From Clostridiales bacterium (GTDB taxonomy: Bacteria; Bacillota; Sulfobacillia; CADDZV01), in assembly GCA_902812875.1 (NCBI GenBank), contig CADDZV010000001.1, forward strand, positions 1 to 64,000: 64,000 bases of DNA. Direction: 5' to 3'. Positions 44,502 through 54,063 of this stretch are shown in pieces. The translations under genes were made by a program, and so were the position numbers. The notes under the pieces were generated by a model. It saw nothing but the letters and a program-made list of their open reading frames with translations. It was not told the DNA's origin and searched no databases. Numbering within the stretch: the first letter of the stretch is position 1; the number at the start of each line of letters is the position of its first letter.

Positions 44502-45503
44502 CTATCTCTCTCCTTCCGCTGCCGGCAGTTGCAACGCCAGTCTTACCCGGCGGGCGACCCGCGGCAGAACAAACATGAAAATCAACAGCTCAAGACCGTA
44601 ATAAAAGATGAACCCAGCCGTGCTTGGCAGCCAAATCTCTTGGGCACGAAAGTCAAAAGTGTAAAACCCGGAAGCGATGGTGGTGTTGTAGAGTACGTGG
44701 GCGACCGTGGAGGGCGCGACGTGCCCGAATTCCTGGAAAATGATGCACATGCCCACGCCGAAGGTGGCCGCAAACACCACATACGACCCCATGGCGCCGA
44801 AGTCGAGCGGAGCAAGATCATAGTTTATGTGATATAGACCGAACAAAAGAGCGGCAAGCCCAGTGGTCGGTACCACGCCCCAAAAACGACGCCATGACCG
44901 CAGGAGAAAGGCACGGAAGAAAAGCTCTTCTGCCAAGTTACCGATTCCGAATATGACAAGGTTTGGTACGATCAGCGGAGACCAGGAACCATACCAGGTC
45001 ACACTGACACCGTGGGCACCGAGAAAGTAGTAAAGCCCGGTCAGCCCCTCGATGACCACCCACACGAAAACGGCCATGACCAACCCCGCGACAAGGTAAC
45101 GATCGAGATACCGGCCGCCGAGGCCAAGCCATTCCCGGTCACGCCCGTACACGCGAAACGCCACCGCAAACACAAGAGTGTAGATGACGGCCTTATCCCA
45201 GATGCCACGCGTCGCCACGTACAAGGGGAGGCGCACCGCCATGATCAACACAAACACCAGCAATGCCCACCCCAAGGACGACCAGGGATCGGGTGCCTTG
45301 CGGCCGCCCGCGGTGGCCGGAGCGGGCACCCTGCGCGCCGCCCATGCGGTCACTAGTAGCGCGGCCACCAGGAGAATGATCTGGCTTGCGAGGTAAAATG
45401 ACGGTGGTGCTAAGCGAGCCACCACTACGGTAAGTGCGGCTATGGTGATATAGGGCAAGACAACCCCTTGCAGAATCAAATGGGCCATCCTTTCCCGCGG
45501 CAC
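44502..45503 (-). CDS. CPBP-family intramembrane metalloprotease
   Basis: A 333-residue membrane protein with about eight helices. NLAEELFFRAFLLRSWRR has the EExxxR motif of CPBP (Abi) proteases, and ALLFGLYHINYD the conserved His. Substrate unknown. Its stop touches the thrC start, so it is translated with thr genes without an evident functional link. The region upstream to HU's terminator holds its promoter. Confidence 0.88.
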   Translation of the reverse strand: MPRERMAHLILQGVVLPYITIAALTVVVARLAPPSFYLASQIILLVAALLVTAWAARRVPAPATAGGRKAPDPWSSLGWALLVFVLIMAVRLPLYVATRGIWDKAVIYTLVFAVAFRVYGRDREWLGLGGRYLDRYLVAGLVMAVFVWVVIEGLTGLYYFLGAHGVSVTWYGSWSPLIVPNLVIFGIGNLAEELFFRAFLLRSWRRFWGVVPTTGLAALLFGLYHINYDLAPLDFGAMGSYVVFAATFGVGMCIIFQEFGHVAPSTVAHVLYNTTIASGFYTFDFRAQEIWLPSTAGFIFYYGLELLIFMFVLPRVARRVRLALQLPAAEGER

Positions 45504-45540
45504 AAAAGCCGCCTGCCAGTATCGACCCGCCCCAATGGAA

Positions 45541-45569
45541 GAAAAAGCCCCGGGGCTTCCGCCCGGGGC
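45541..45569 (-). terminator. Rho-independent terminator of HU
   Basis: GCCCCGGG (45547-45554) and CCCGGGGC (45562-45569) pair around GCTTCCG. On the minus strand CTTTTTCTTCC follows. It is 27 bases beyond the HU stop. Confidence 0.85.
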
Positions 45570-45595
45570 CGGTAGTACTTACGAGGGTGAAGCCC

Positions 45596-45871
45596 TTAAC
45601 GAACGGCTTCTTTTAGGGCTTTACCTGCCTTGAACACCGGTACCCGGCGGGCAGCGATGCTTATTACCTTCCCGCTCTGCGGGTTGCGACCCTTGCGGGC
45701 AGCGCGATTCCGAATGCTGAAGGTGCCGAACCCAACGAGGGAAACCTTGTCCCCGGCCCCCAAAGCCCCGGAAATCGCACCCAGGACGGCATCCACGGCC
45801 TTGGCTGAATCCTTCTTGGTGAACCCGGTCGTATCCGCTACCTTATTTACCAGTTCCGCTTTGGTCATTGT
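45596..45871 (-). CDS. hup: HU family DNA-binding protein
   Basis: A 91-residue nucleoid protein. [20 protein letters not shown] starts it, [26 protein letters not shown] is the HU arm motif (GRNPxTG-like) and [11 protein letters not shown] ends it. It bends DNA and shapes the nucleoid. ATG 45871 lies five bases after GGAGGTG. It has its own terminator. Confidence 0.95.
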   Translation of the reverse strand, partial: TMTKAELVNKVADTTGFTKKDSAKAVDAVLGAISGALGAGDKVSLVGFGTFSIRNRAARKGRNPQSGKVISIAARRVPVFKAGKALKEAVR

Positions 45872-45949
45872 GTCACCTCCCTCTCCCTCTGAATATCTTT
45901 GCACGCTGCTCTGCGGGCCGCTTGCTTCCGGCCCTTTGACCGCTGGGCT

Positions 45950-46012
45950 CTATTCGCTTTCATCGGTGATTTTCCTGCTTCTATCCAGTTCGGCCAGACA
46001 TTTTTTACACAT
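45950..46012 (-). CDS. Possible 20-codon peptide with CxxC
   Basis: A short frame between the CoA-activase homologue and HU: MCKKCLAELD followed by RSRKITDESE and a stop. The CKKC motif is notable, but the upstream ribosome site (GCGAGA) is weak. It might be only part of the HU leader. Confidence 0.2.
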   Translation of the reverse strand: MCKKCLAELDRSRKITDESE

Positions 46013-46022
46013 TTTCTCGCGC

Positions 46023-48722
46023 TTATCCCAGCCGCGACCCCACCGAGCGTCCGGCCAGGCCAAGCAACGTCCCGGCGAGACGCCTCTTCAACGCCCGGAA
46101 CCATGTTAGGGGCAGGGCTTGCCAGCGCCCCTCCCCGACAGTCTCACGCAGAACGGCGGCGAAAGTCGCGAGTTCCGTTCGCAGCCGTTCGGTGTCGTTC
46201 TCGCGGTCAAAACTCAGGGCAAGATACGGTACACCGTAAAACGACGCGAGCTCAGCCATCGCCCCCTTGACGAGCCCTTCTGGCATGCACTTGAACGGAT
46301 AAACATGCACGATGCCGTCGCAGCCATCCTCGAGAAGGCGCCGGGCGGCCGCCACGGACACGATGCCTTCGCCCCCAGCATCGCGCCAGGCAAAAGGCCG
46401 CGCGTCCTGGCCCCGGCCGGTGGTACCTCCCCGGTACCACCCGCGCAGCGCACCCCAGGATGCCCACCGGGAGAGTAGCGGCTGCCGCCACACCGCCCGC
46501 CGTACCATCTCCTTGAGGGAGTGGCCCACAAAGGCTCGCACCGATGTGCCTGGCACCACCTCGATCCCCTCGTCGCCGAGAAGCTTTTCCAAGGCACCCC
46601 GGTTGGCATATGACGCGGTGGCCACGTAAATTTCTCCTACGGCCGCCACCCGCGGCTTTTTCGTCCGGTCCACCGGCACCTGCCGCAAAAGCCCCAGAGC
46701 CTTATGGCGCGCCCGTCGTATGCCGAGCAATCCGTGCGCCCCGGCCAGCACCTCCAGTGCCTGGTGATAAGCGTTTGTAATATCACCGGTCCTCATCTCG
46801 TGGGCATGTACAGTCATGGCCAAAGCTCGCACGTCCTCTACGGCCCCCATCTTCTCCCATCCGCACAAGAAAACATGGGCCAGGGTGCCCCACATGTTCA
46901 GTGTCACGGCCAGCCTGTGCCATGGCCGCATCCCCCGCCACTGCGTGCGGCTGGCCGTGAGGTACGCCTGGAAAGCCCGCATCCGCCTGGCCTTGCCGGT
47001 GCGGGCGAATTCCTCCAAGACTTCCCACAGCCCGTCCAGACCGGCGGTGACCAGCGAGACGGTGTGGCCGTGCGGGGCGAGGACTTCTGCCAATTGTGCT
47101 GCCAGGTGACGCTTGTGGGCAATCGCATACCAACCGAATGTACACGGACCCTCGCCTCTGGCCATCAGGACAACAAATCGCAGCGGCACCGGCGGTTGCC
47201 CGCGCAAGGCAGCCTCCCGCTCGAAGTGAGCTTGTGCCTCCATGATGGACCGTTTGAGGGTACCGGTCGCGGCAGCATACGGCGAGCAAGATTCTGTGTA
47301 CAGATCATTCCCGAGCTTCATGGCCTCGGCATCGAGAGCCTTTGGCGGCCAGGCATACTGGGTGAGTCCAAGCTGGTGCAGGATTTCCATCACCGGCAGG
47401 TTGACGACCGGCCCCATGTCCGGCCAGACGATAACGGGGCGGGCTGGCCGGCCGGAAGCGGGTGCGGCCCCGGTAGGTCCTGCGGCGGTGGTGTTTGCCG
47501 GCACCGCGGCTGCCGCACGCATCCGCCGGTCGCGCCGCCTTTCGAGAAACCCAATGATGGTCTCGTATCGAGTGAAAAAGCCGCCATCCGATACGGGCTC
47601 GTCGAACTTGAACACCCAGCAGGGCAGTCCCAGACGGCGTATCTTGTCGGCCAAGTAGTCGTTCATGAACGCGTCCGGGTGGCAGCCAAAGCTGCCCGCC
47701 ACCACAAAACCATCCACCTTGTCCTGCGCCCAGCGGATAAAAGCCTCATAAAGCCGATGGGTGTCGTAATAGCCGGCCTTTTCGTCGTAATAAGGCTTCA
47801 ATTCATTCGCCGGTACATCGTAGGGGGTGATCACCACCACGCCCCGCCGCCGGAAAAAGGTTTTGGCGCCGGCAGACAGGGCCGGGTCTTCAATCAGGTA
47901 CCTGCGGCCCAAAAGCCCGATCCGCACCCGCCCGGGGTCGGCCAACAGGGCGGAAAGACGCCGTGCAGACGCGTTGGCGTCATCGTGCTCCATGACATAT
48001 ACCCACGCCCGGTCCAGGTATTGTTGCACCCGGTGCAAATGAGGGGCAAGCCTGCCCCACCACCGCCTGGGCACCAGGAACTCGCCCCGTACCCACGGCC
48101 CAAATCGAAAAACCGAACGATACAACTCGAAGCACACCGGCAAAAGGTAATCACGGCTGAGGTGGCGGATTTCCGGTTCGAGAATGGGCGGCAATGGCCG
48201 CCTTCCCGCCGCATCGGTATGCGGCCACCAAGGTCCCGCCAGCCGTGCCAGTAGCCAGGAAAGCCAGCCCGGCGCCCGGGCAAGCGCCTGGCCCACCGAC
48301 GACCCAAGACTGCGGACGGTGGCACCGGCAAGGTCCCTGTACTTCGAACACGTGGAGGCTTTGTTGTCTTCCGAGAGGATGATGGGCATGACCAGGTAAT
48401 CGAGATCGAGATGGGCTGCCAAAAGAGCTTGCACATGCCCGACGTAGATGCGAAGCGGCAGGCAGAGTTCTGCGTTCGCCAAGCCCGCGGCCACGGCCTG
48501 GATGGCAGGCGTGGTCACTTGGCTTTTTACCACCCGGGCACCGGCCTCCTCCAAAAACCGTGCCAACAGATGGGACGACAGATAGTGCCCGGTGAAAGCC
48601 ATTACCATGCCAACCTTGGGTGGCATTTTCTGCTTGCGGAAACCGGGCGCGGTGCTGGTCTTCAGCGCCGGCGTGATGTCACGCCCGCTTGTACGCCGTT
48701 TGTCCCAAAAGGCTGGCCACAT
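46023..48722 (-). CDS. Acyl-CoA dehydratase activase-related protein (DUF2229/HgdC partner)
   Basis: An 899-residue protein of the 2-hydroxyacyl-CoA dehydratase-like group. The N-terminal part (VGMVMAFTGHYLSSHLLARF, then NAELCLPLRIYVGHVQAL) and FSEDNKAST-like IILSEDNKASTC hold cysteines for an Fe-S cluster. GSFGCHPDAFMND and VIHVYPFKCMPEGL-like segments recur. It resembles the second half of large proteins in which a BadF-type ATPase is fused to this domain; here they are separate, overlapping by 44 bases. Substrate unknown. ATG 48722 follows GAGGAGG. Confidence 0.82.
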   Translation of the reverse strand: MWPAFWDKRRTSGRDITPALKTSTAPGFRKQKMPPKVGMVMAFTGHYLSSHLLARFLEEAGARVVKSQVTTPAIQAVAAGLANAELCLPLRIYVGHVQALLAAHLDLDYLVMPIILSEDNKASTCSKYRDLAGATVRSLGSSVGQALARAPGWLSWLLARLAGPWWPHTDAAGRRPLPPILEPEIRHLSRDYLLPVCFELYRSVFRFGPWVRGEFLVPRRWWGRLAPHLHRVQQYLDRAWVYVMEHDDANASARRLSALLADPGRVRIGLLGRRYLIEDPALSAGAKTFFRRRGVVVITPYDVPANELKPYYDEKAGYYDTHRLYEAFIRWAQDKVDGFVVAGSFGCHPDAFMNDYLADKIRRLGLPCWVFKFDEPVSDGGFFTRYETIIGFLERRRDRRMRAAAAVPANTTAAGPTGAAPASGRPARPVIVWPDMGPVVNLPVMEILHQLGLTQYAWPPKALDAEAMKLGNDLYTESCSPYAAATGTLKRSIMEAQAHFEREAALRGQPPVPLRFVVLMARGEGPCTFGWYAIAHKRHLAAQLAEVLAPHGHTVSLVTAGLDGLWEVLEEFARTGKARRMRAFQAYLTASRTQWRGMRPWHRLAVTLNMWGTLAHVFLCGWEKMGAVEDVRALAMTVHAHEMRTGDITNAYHQALEVLAGAHGLLGIRRARHKALGLLRQVPVDRTKKPRVAAVGEIYVATASYANRGALEKLLGDEGIEVVPGTSVRAFVGHSLKEMVRRAVWRQPLLSRWASWGALRGWYRGGTTGRGQDARPFAWRDAGGEGIVSVAAARRLLEDGCDGIVHVYPFKCMPEGLVKGAMAELASFYGVPYLALSFDRENDTERLRTELATFAAVLRETVGEGRWQALPLTWFRALKRRLAGTLLGLAGRSVGSRLG

Positions 48723-50895
48723 GGCTTGCCTCCTCGGAGGATGTGATTACACCGTCAAAAAAACCCAGCGGGCAATCGACAGACTTGTACCCTGCCACCG
48801 GCTCACCGTCGGACAAGAGTGCGATGACCCCTGGGCATTGCCGCCCGCACCGCGGGTGCCGGCAGACCAAAGTCCGCGTCTCGAAATGGGCACGTGCCGC
48901 GTGGTCAAAACCCCAAAAACGCGACGACCACCCGGTTTCCCACCTTTCGCGTGCCACGAGGGCCGCCCCCAGGGCCCCGGCACCCACGACCAACCGCGGG
49001 TCGTCCGCCACGAAAAACTCGTCCGGACCAAGCCCGAGGGCGGTGCGGAACGCTTCCTGCAAGGCGGTGTTCAAAAAGGCGCCGCCCTGGGCCACCACCG
49101 GCAGCCGGATGTTCTGGCCCTTGGCCGTGTCGGTCAGATAAGTCCGGCAGACTGCGTAGGCCACCCCCAAAAGGAGGTCCGGTACCGGGAACCCCTGCCT
49201 GGCCTTGTGCACCACATCCGTTTCCCCGAACACCGCACACCGGCCGGCGATACGCGCTGGCACCCGTGACTGCATGGCCACACGCCCATAATCCTCGATA
49301 TCCACGTGGAACCGCGCCGCCACCGCTTCCAGAAACGCCCCCGAGCCGGCGGCACACTTGTCGTTCATGGCGAAGCTGATCCCGTGCCCGCCCGTTGTGA
49401 TGATCTTCGAATCGTTGCCACCGATGTCTATCACGGTGCCCACGTCCGGCACGATGTCGCGGGCAAAACGGTAGTGGGCAATAATCTCGCTCACAAAACA
49501 GTCGGCATTTTCGGGGGCGGGTCGGCTTAGCATGTGGTAGGCAAGTTCACCGGCACTGCCGGTAACCCCGATGGCACCCCACCGGGCCCGCTCCGGCAGG
49601 GCCTGTTGAAGGCCAGCGGCGGCCGCACCGATGGCATCGAGGGCGTTGCCGGCCGTCGGCACGGTTCCGACGGCCACCACCTCGTAACCGTGACCGGTGG
49701 ACTGGATGAGAGCATACTTCGTACCCCGCGAGCCACAGTCAATGCCAGCAAAGTACTCGCTCCGGGCGAGCCGCCGTGGTCGTGACCGGGCAGGCGGCAC
49801 TGGCGTTTTGGGCCGTACCACCACGTAGGGCATCTGCCTGGCGGGCGGCTCATCCGAAAGATGTCCGGGCTTTTTAGCCCCTTCGCACCGGCCGCCAAAG
49901 ACGTCGATCACCCGCAAATCGTCTCCTGCCCCGCTCACGGCTTCGGTGACCTCGCAGCTGTTCTGGCATCCGCGGCAGTAGCGGATCCGGCTCGAAACAC
50001 TGCCGCGCAAAAAATCTTCTGGCCATCCACTGCCGGCCGTGTCGCCAAGCCCCGTGCCCGTGTCCCGGGCAATCACCGCCATGCCAATGGCGCCAAGCAC
50101 GGAATGAAACGGCGGGGCAAAGACCGGCATACCGAGGGCCCGCTCGAAAGCCTGCCGTACCCCTTCGTTGGCCGCGACGCCGCCCTGGAAGATCACGGGC
50201 GGCACCACCGGATGACCACGCAGGACATTCTGGACGTAGTTTTTGACCAGTGCGTCGCACACCCCCGCCAGACGGTCCTCGAGGGGAACCCCGCGCTGGG
50301 TAAGGTGACGAAAGGCCCGGCGGGCAAACACCGTGCAGGTAGCGTCAACGTAGGCCGGCGACGAAGACTGAGCCACGAGTGGCCCGATATCTTCCACGCT
50401 GATTTGGCATTCCTGTGCCAGCTGCACGAGAAACTCGCCCGTACCGGCGGCACAGATGCTGTTCATGTTGAAGTAGACCGGCATTCCCTCGTCGTCGAAC
50501 ACGATCACCTTGGCATCCTGCCCGCCGATCTCGATCACGGTACCCGCGCGCGAAAGCACCTCCCCCGACCGGTCGCGGACCATCCCTCGCCGCAGAATGT
50601 ACCCAACCCCGGTGGCATGGGCGAAGATCTCCGTTCTCGCCAAGGCACCCCCCAAAAGGTGGGCAAAAAGCTCGCGGCCGCTGCCCGTGACACCACTGCC
50701 AACTACACGCGCCCGGTCGAACTGGCCCAAGTACCGGGTAAGGGCGGCACGTGCCGCCTCGAGTTGCGATGCATACTGGTCGTGCCGGACATACACCGGT
50801 GTGCCAAGTATGTCGCCCGCGCCGTCCACCCCGGCCACCTTCACCGTGGCGGAGCCGATATCCATGCCCAGAAAGATTTCTTTCGTTTCCGGCAA
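48679..50895 (-). CDS. Acyl-CoA dehydratase activase (BadF/BadG/BcrA/BcrD-type ATPase), duplicated
   Basis: A 738-residue protein with two ASKHA ATPase modules: residues about 5-280 start FLGMDIGSATVKVAG and contain VIEIGGQDAKVIVFD and CAAGTGEFL; residues about 385-665 start YFAGIDCGSRGTKYALI with VIDIGGNDSKII and CAAGSGAFL. Cys in these loops would bind a [4Fe-4S] cluster between subunits, as in HgdC, which delivers an ATP-driven electron to a dehydratase. It is followed by its large partner protein. A dehydratase alpha/beta pair is not in the window. Confidence 0.88.
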   Translation of the reverse strand: MPETKEIFLGMDIGSATVKVAGVDGAGDILGTPVYVRHDQYASQLEAARAALTRYLGQFDRARVVGSGVTGSGRELFAHLLGGALARTEIFAHATGVGYILRRGMVRDRSGEVLSRAGTVIEIGGQDAKVIVFDDEGMPVYFNMNSICAAGTGEFLVQLAQECQISVEDIGPLVAQSSSPAYVDATCTVFARRAFRHLTQRGVPLEDRLAGVCDALVKNYVQNVLRGHPVVPPVIFQGGVAANEGVRQAFERALGMPVFAPPFHSVLGAIGMAVIARDTGTGLGDTAGSGWPEDFLRGSVSSRIRYCRGCQNSCEVTEAVSGAGDDLRVIDVFGGRCEGAKKPGHLSDEPPARQMPYVVVRPKTPVPPARSRPRRLARSEYFAGIDCGSRGTKYALIQSTGHGYEVVAVGTVPTAGNALDAIGAAAAGLQQALPERARWGAIGVTGSAGELAYHMLSRPAPENADCFVSEIIAHYRFARDIVPDVGTVIDIGGNDSKIITTGGHGISFAMNDKCAAGSGAFLEAVAARFHVDIEDYGRVAMQSRVPARIAGRCAVFGETDVVHKARQGFPVPDLLLGVAYAVCRTYLTDTAKGQNIRLPVVAQGGAFLNTALQEAFRTALGLGPDEFFVADDPRLVVGAGALGAALVARERWETGWSSRFWGFDHAARAHFETRTLVCRHPRCGRQCPGVIALLSDGEPVAGYKSVDCPLGFFDGVITSSEEASHVASLLGQTAYKRA

Positions 50896-51030
50896 CCGAA
50901 GACCACCCCGTGCCCTGCCTGTCCAGGCGGCATCATTCCGATATGTTTGCCTGCACGAGGCGAATATAAACAGCCAGGCCGGCTGTGTGCCGGCCTGGCC
51001 GCCGTTAAACCATGTGCATGCCGGAACCCA

Positions 51031-52509
51031 TCAAATGATGATGCAGATAAGCCCGCCGGTACCCTCGTTGACGATCCGGTGCACAGTCTCCTGAAGCTTT
51101 TCCTGCACGTTTTCCGGGATGCGGTACAGCTTCGACTGGATGCCCTCCCGGATGATGTCCGCGAGGGAGCGACCGAAGAAGTCAGATTCCCACACCTTGC
51201 TCGGGTCGTCCTCGAACTGCTGGAGTAAGTAGCGGACCATCTCCTCCCCCTGTTTTTCCGCACCGATAAACGGCGTGACCTCCGTCTCCACGTCGGCCCG
51301 GATCAGATGGATCGACGGGGCCGAAGCCCGCAGGCGCACCCCAAAGCGACCGCCCTGGCGGATGAGCTCCGGCTCCTCGAAGCTGATTTCGCTGATTTGC
51401 GGCGGTACCATGCCGTAGCCGGTCTCGCGGACCTCTTTCAGACCGGCCGCCACCACGTCGTATTCCCGCTTCGCTACCGCCCAGTCCTTGAGAAGCCGCA
51501 GAAGCTGTTCCTTGCCCTCCAGGGGCTGACCGGCGATTTCGCCAAGCACCTGCAGGAAGTACTCTTCGTGCGTGCCCACCTCGATGTGGGCCACGCCCGT
51601 GCCAAGGTCCAGGTTGCGCAGGGTGCACGAGGCCACCCGTTCGTGCCTGGCCAATGCGGCGGTAGCCGGCTCGATGTCACGCACGCGGCGGATGCTCTTG
51701 ACGGCCTGTGCAGCCGCACTTTCCAGCGACTCGCGGAGCCAGTGGTTTTTGTCGAGCTCCCGCACCCACAGCGGCAGCTCCAGCGTGACCTCGCGAACCG
51801 GGAATTCGTAGAGAAGGTCTTCCATGATGATATACGTGTCTTCCAGCGACATGCGGGCGGCGTCTACGGGGAGTACCGGCACGTCGTAGGTGTGCTCGAG
51901 CTCGGCGGCCAGCTCGCGGGTACCGGTTTCGTCCGGGTGCGTCGAATTCAGAAGCACAATGAACGGCCGGCCCAGGTTTTTCAGTTCCTGCACAACGCGC
52001 TCTTCCGCGTCGATGTAGGCCCGCCGGAGCAGGCCGGTGACCGATCCATCTGTGGTCACAAGGATGCCCATGGTCGAGTGGTCGGTGATCACCTTCTGGG
52101 TGCCGATCTCGGCCGCCTGTTCGAACGGCATCGGCTCCTCGGACCAGGGCGTGTTCACCAGGCGGGGTACGTCTTCCTCGGCGTAGCCCAGGGCACCCTG
52201 CACTCCGTAGCCGACGCAGTCCACGAGGCGCACCCGCATGCTGATGTTGTCGCGGATCACCACCTCCACGCCGTCGTCCGGAACAAATTTGGGCTCCGTG
52301 GTCATAATGGTCCGGCCGGTACCACCCTGGGGCAAGGAGTCATGCGCCCGTTCGCGCTCGTTCGGGTCCTTGATGTTCGGCAGCACCAAAAGCTCCATGA
52401 ACCTGCGGATAAACGTCGACTTGCCGGTGCGTACCGGCCCCACGACACCGATATAGATGTCGCCGCCTGTGCGTTCGGCGATGTCCCGGAAGATATCGAA
52501 TGTTTCCAC
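51031..52509 (-). CDS. spoIVA: Stage IV sporulation protein A
   Basis: A 492-residue coat-morphogenesis ATPase: FDIFRDIAERTGGDIYIGVVGPVRTGKSTFIR includes the P-loop, followed by MELLVLPNI and DSLPQGGTGRTIMTTEPKF. The middle domain has SLEDTYIIMEDLLYEFP, and the C-terminus GGLICIII. It polymerises on the forespore surface as the base of the coat. The GTG 52509 start has GGAGG nine bases upstream; the frame is open to 52611 but nothing conserved is there. Strong proof of endospore formation. Confidence 0.97.
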   Translation of the reverse strand: METFDIFRDIAERTGGDIYIGVVGPVRTGKSTFIRRFMELLVLPNIKDPNERERAHDSLPQGGTGRTIMTTEPKFVPDDGVEVVIRDNISMRVRLVDCVGYGVQGALGYAEEDVPRLVNTPWSEEPMPFEQAAEIGTQKVITDHSTMGILVTTDGSVTGLLRRAYIDAEERVVQELKNLGRPFIVLLNSTHPDETGTRELAAELEHTYDVPVLPVDAARMSLEDTYIIMEDLLYEFPVREVTLELPLWVRELDKNHWLRESLESAAAQAVKSIRRVRDIEPATAALARHERVASCTLRNLDLGTGVAHIEVGTHEEYFLQVLGEIAGQPLEGKEQLLRLLKDWAVAKREYDVVAAGLKEVRETGYGMVPPQISEISFEEPELIRQGGRFGVRLRASAPSIHLIRADVETEVTPFIGAEKQGEEMVRYLLQQFEDDPSKVWESDFFGRSLADIIREGIQSKLYRIPENVQEKLQETVHRIVNEGTGGLICIII

Positions 52510-52649
52510 CGCCCGTTCCCTCCTTGGCGCCTGGTCCCGCTTGCATGTATATGGAGGCCGGGAACGGCTTATGTCCCAACGGGCAGGTTCTACCCGCTTA
52601 CGCGGCCCCACTTTCCCTGGGACACTCTATGCTGCTCCCCTGGCAGTCA

Positions 52650-53999
52650 TTACTTTTCGGCGGTGGTCCCTTTCCGGCGGCGCCGGAACAAAAGCCGCAC
52701 AGGCGACCCCTCAAAGCCGAACGCCGCGCGGAGCTGATTTTCGAGATAGCGGGCGTAGGCAAAATGAACGGACTCCGGGTCATTGACAAGAAAGACAAAA
52801 GTGGGCGGCACGCCCGGTGCCTGCCTGACGTAGTGGATGCGCAGTTGGTGGCCACGGTTGTCCGGTGGCGGGTTGAGCACCACCGCCCGTGCAACAATGT
52901 CATGCAATACATGGGCCGGCACCCTGGTACGGCGGGAATCGGCCACCCTCTTCACCAGGTCTAGCAGTTTGCCTACCCGCAGGCCAGTGAGAGCCGACAC
53001 GGTGATTACTGCGGCATACGGGGCAAAAGCCAGCCGAGCCCTCACTTGTTCCTCGTACTCCTTGGCGGTGGTCGGGGTTTTGGGCAGAAGGTCCCACTTG
53101 TTCACCACCACTACCAACCCACAACCAACCTCGTGCGCGTGGCCGGCCAGGCGCTGGTCCTGCTCGGTGACCCCTTCCTGGGCGTCAATCACGAGCAACG
53201 CCACGTCGGCGCGTTCCACCGCCCCGAGCCCACGCAGCACCCCGTAATGCTCGACGGGGTCCTTGATGCGGCTCTTCCGCCGCATCCCGGCCGTGTCGAC
53301 GAGCACAAAGCGCTGCCCGTCACGTTCCACGACCACGTCCACCGCGTCCCGGGTGGTACCGGGGATTTCGCTCACGATCACGCGTTCATACCCGAGCAGG
53401 GCATTGACTAGCGACGACTTGCCCACGTTGGGGCGCCCCACCACCGCCACGCGGATGTCGTCTTTCGACGGCAATGGCTCCGGCCCGTCGGCCGCCGGTG
53501 GCAGACGCTCCACCACCAAGTCGAGAAGGTCGCCGATGCCTTGGCCGTGTTCGGCCGCCACTGGCACCGGCTCTCCCAGGCCCAGGGCAAAAAACTCCGT
53601 CGCCAAGGCTGGTCCCCCGGCGCCCTCGGTCTTGTTGGCGGCCAGTATGACGGGTTTCTGTACCCGGCGAAGACGACCGGCCAGTTCCTCATCGTCCGGC
53701 AGAAGGCCGGCACGGGCGTCCACGACGAAAATCAGCACGGCGGCCTCGGCAATGGCCTCCTCGGCCTGCCGACGCACGCTTGCGGCGAGCAAAGCCTTGT
53801 CACCCGCACTGATGCCACCGGTGTCGACAAGGAGAAACCGCCGCCCGTTCCATTCGCATTCCGCGTAGAGCCGGTCCCTGGTGACCCCAGGGGTCGGATC
53901 CACCACTGCCGCGCGCCTGCCCACGATGCGGTTGAACAGCGTTGATTTGCCGACATTCGGTCTGCCGACGATGGCCACCACGGGCAGCAAGGTAGTCAC
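52650..53999 (-). CDS. der: Ribosome biogenesis GTPase
   Basis: A 449-residue protein with two tandem GTPase domains (GRPNVGKSTLFN near 9 and GRPNVGKSSLVN near 180, each followed by DTGG or DTAGM and NK.D) and a C-terminal KH-like domain. Needed for 50S assembly. The open frame extends to 54242, but homology begins at GTG 53999, after GGGGGGAG; TTG 53990 is also possible. The 54.1-kb gene upstream reads in the same direction. Confidence 0.95.
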   Translation of the reverse strand: MTTLLPVVAIVGRPNVGKSTLFNRIVGRRAAVVDPTPGVTRDRLYAECEWNGRRFLLVDTGGISAGDKALLAASVRRQAEEAIAEAAVLIFVVDARAGLLPDDEELAGRLRRVQKPVILAANKTEGAGGPALATEFFALGLGEPVPVAAEHGQGIGDLLDLVVERLPPAADGPEPLPSKDDIRVAVVGRPNVGKSSLVNALLGYERVIVSEIPGTTRDAVDVVVERDGQRFVLVDTAGMRRKSRIKDPVEHYGVLRGLGAVERADVALLVIDAQEGVTEQDQRLAGHAHEVGCGLVVVVNKWDLLPKTPTTAKEYEEQVRARLAFAPYAAVITVSALTGLRVGKLLDLVKRVADSRRTRVPAHVLHDIVARAVVLNPPPDNRGHQLRIHYVRQAPGVPPTFVFLVNDPESVHFAYARYLENQLRAAFGFEGSPVRLLFRRRRKGTTAEK

Positions 54000-54063
54000 A
54001 CTCCCCCCAAAGGTCCGCAAATACTGCAGGCTCTTCCCATTATCAGGACCCTGGACCCCTCGG

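Noticed and set aside
45865-46104. 79-codon minus-strand frame over the HU start region
   Set aside because: It runs from inside the CoA-activase homologue into the HU start and ends there; Arg/Lys-rich composition without homology.
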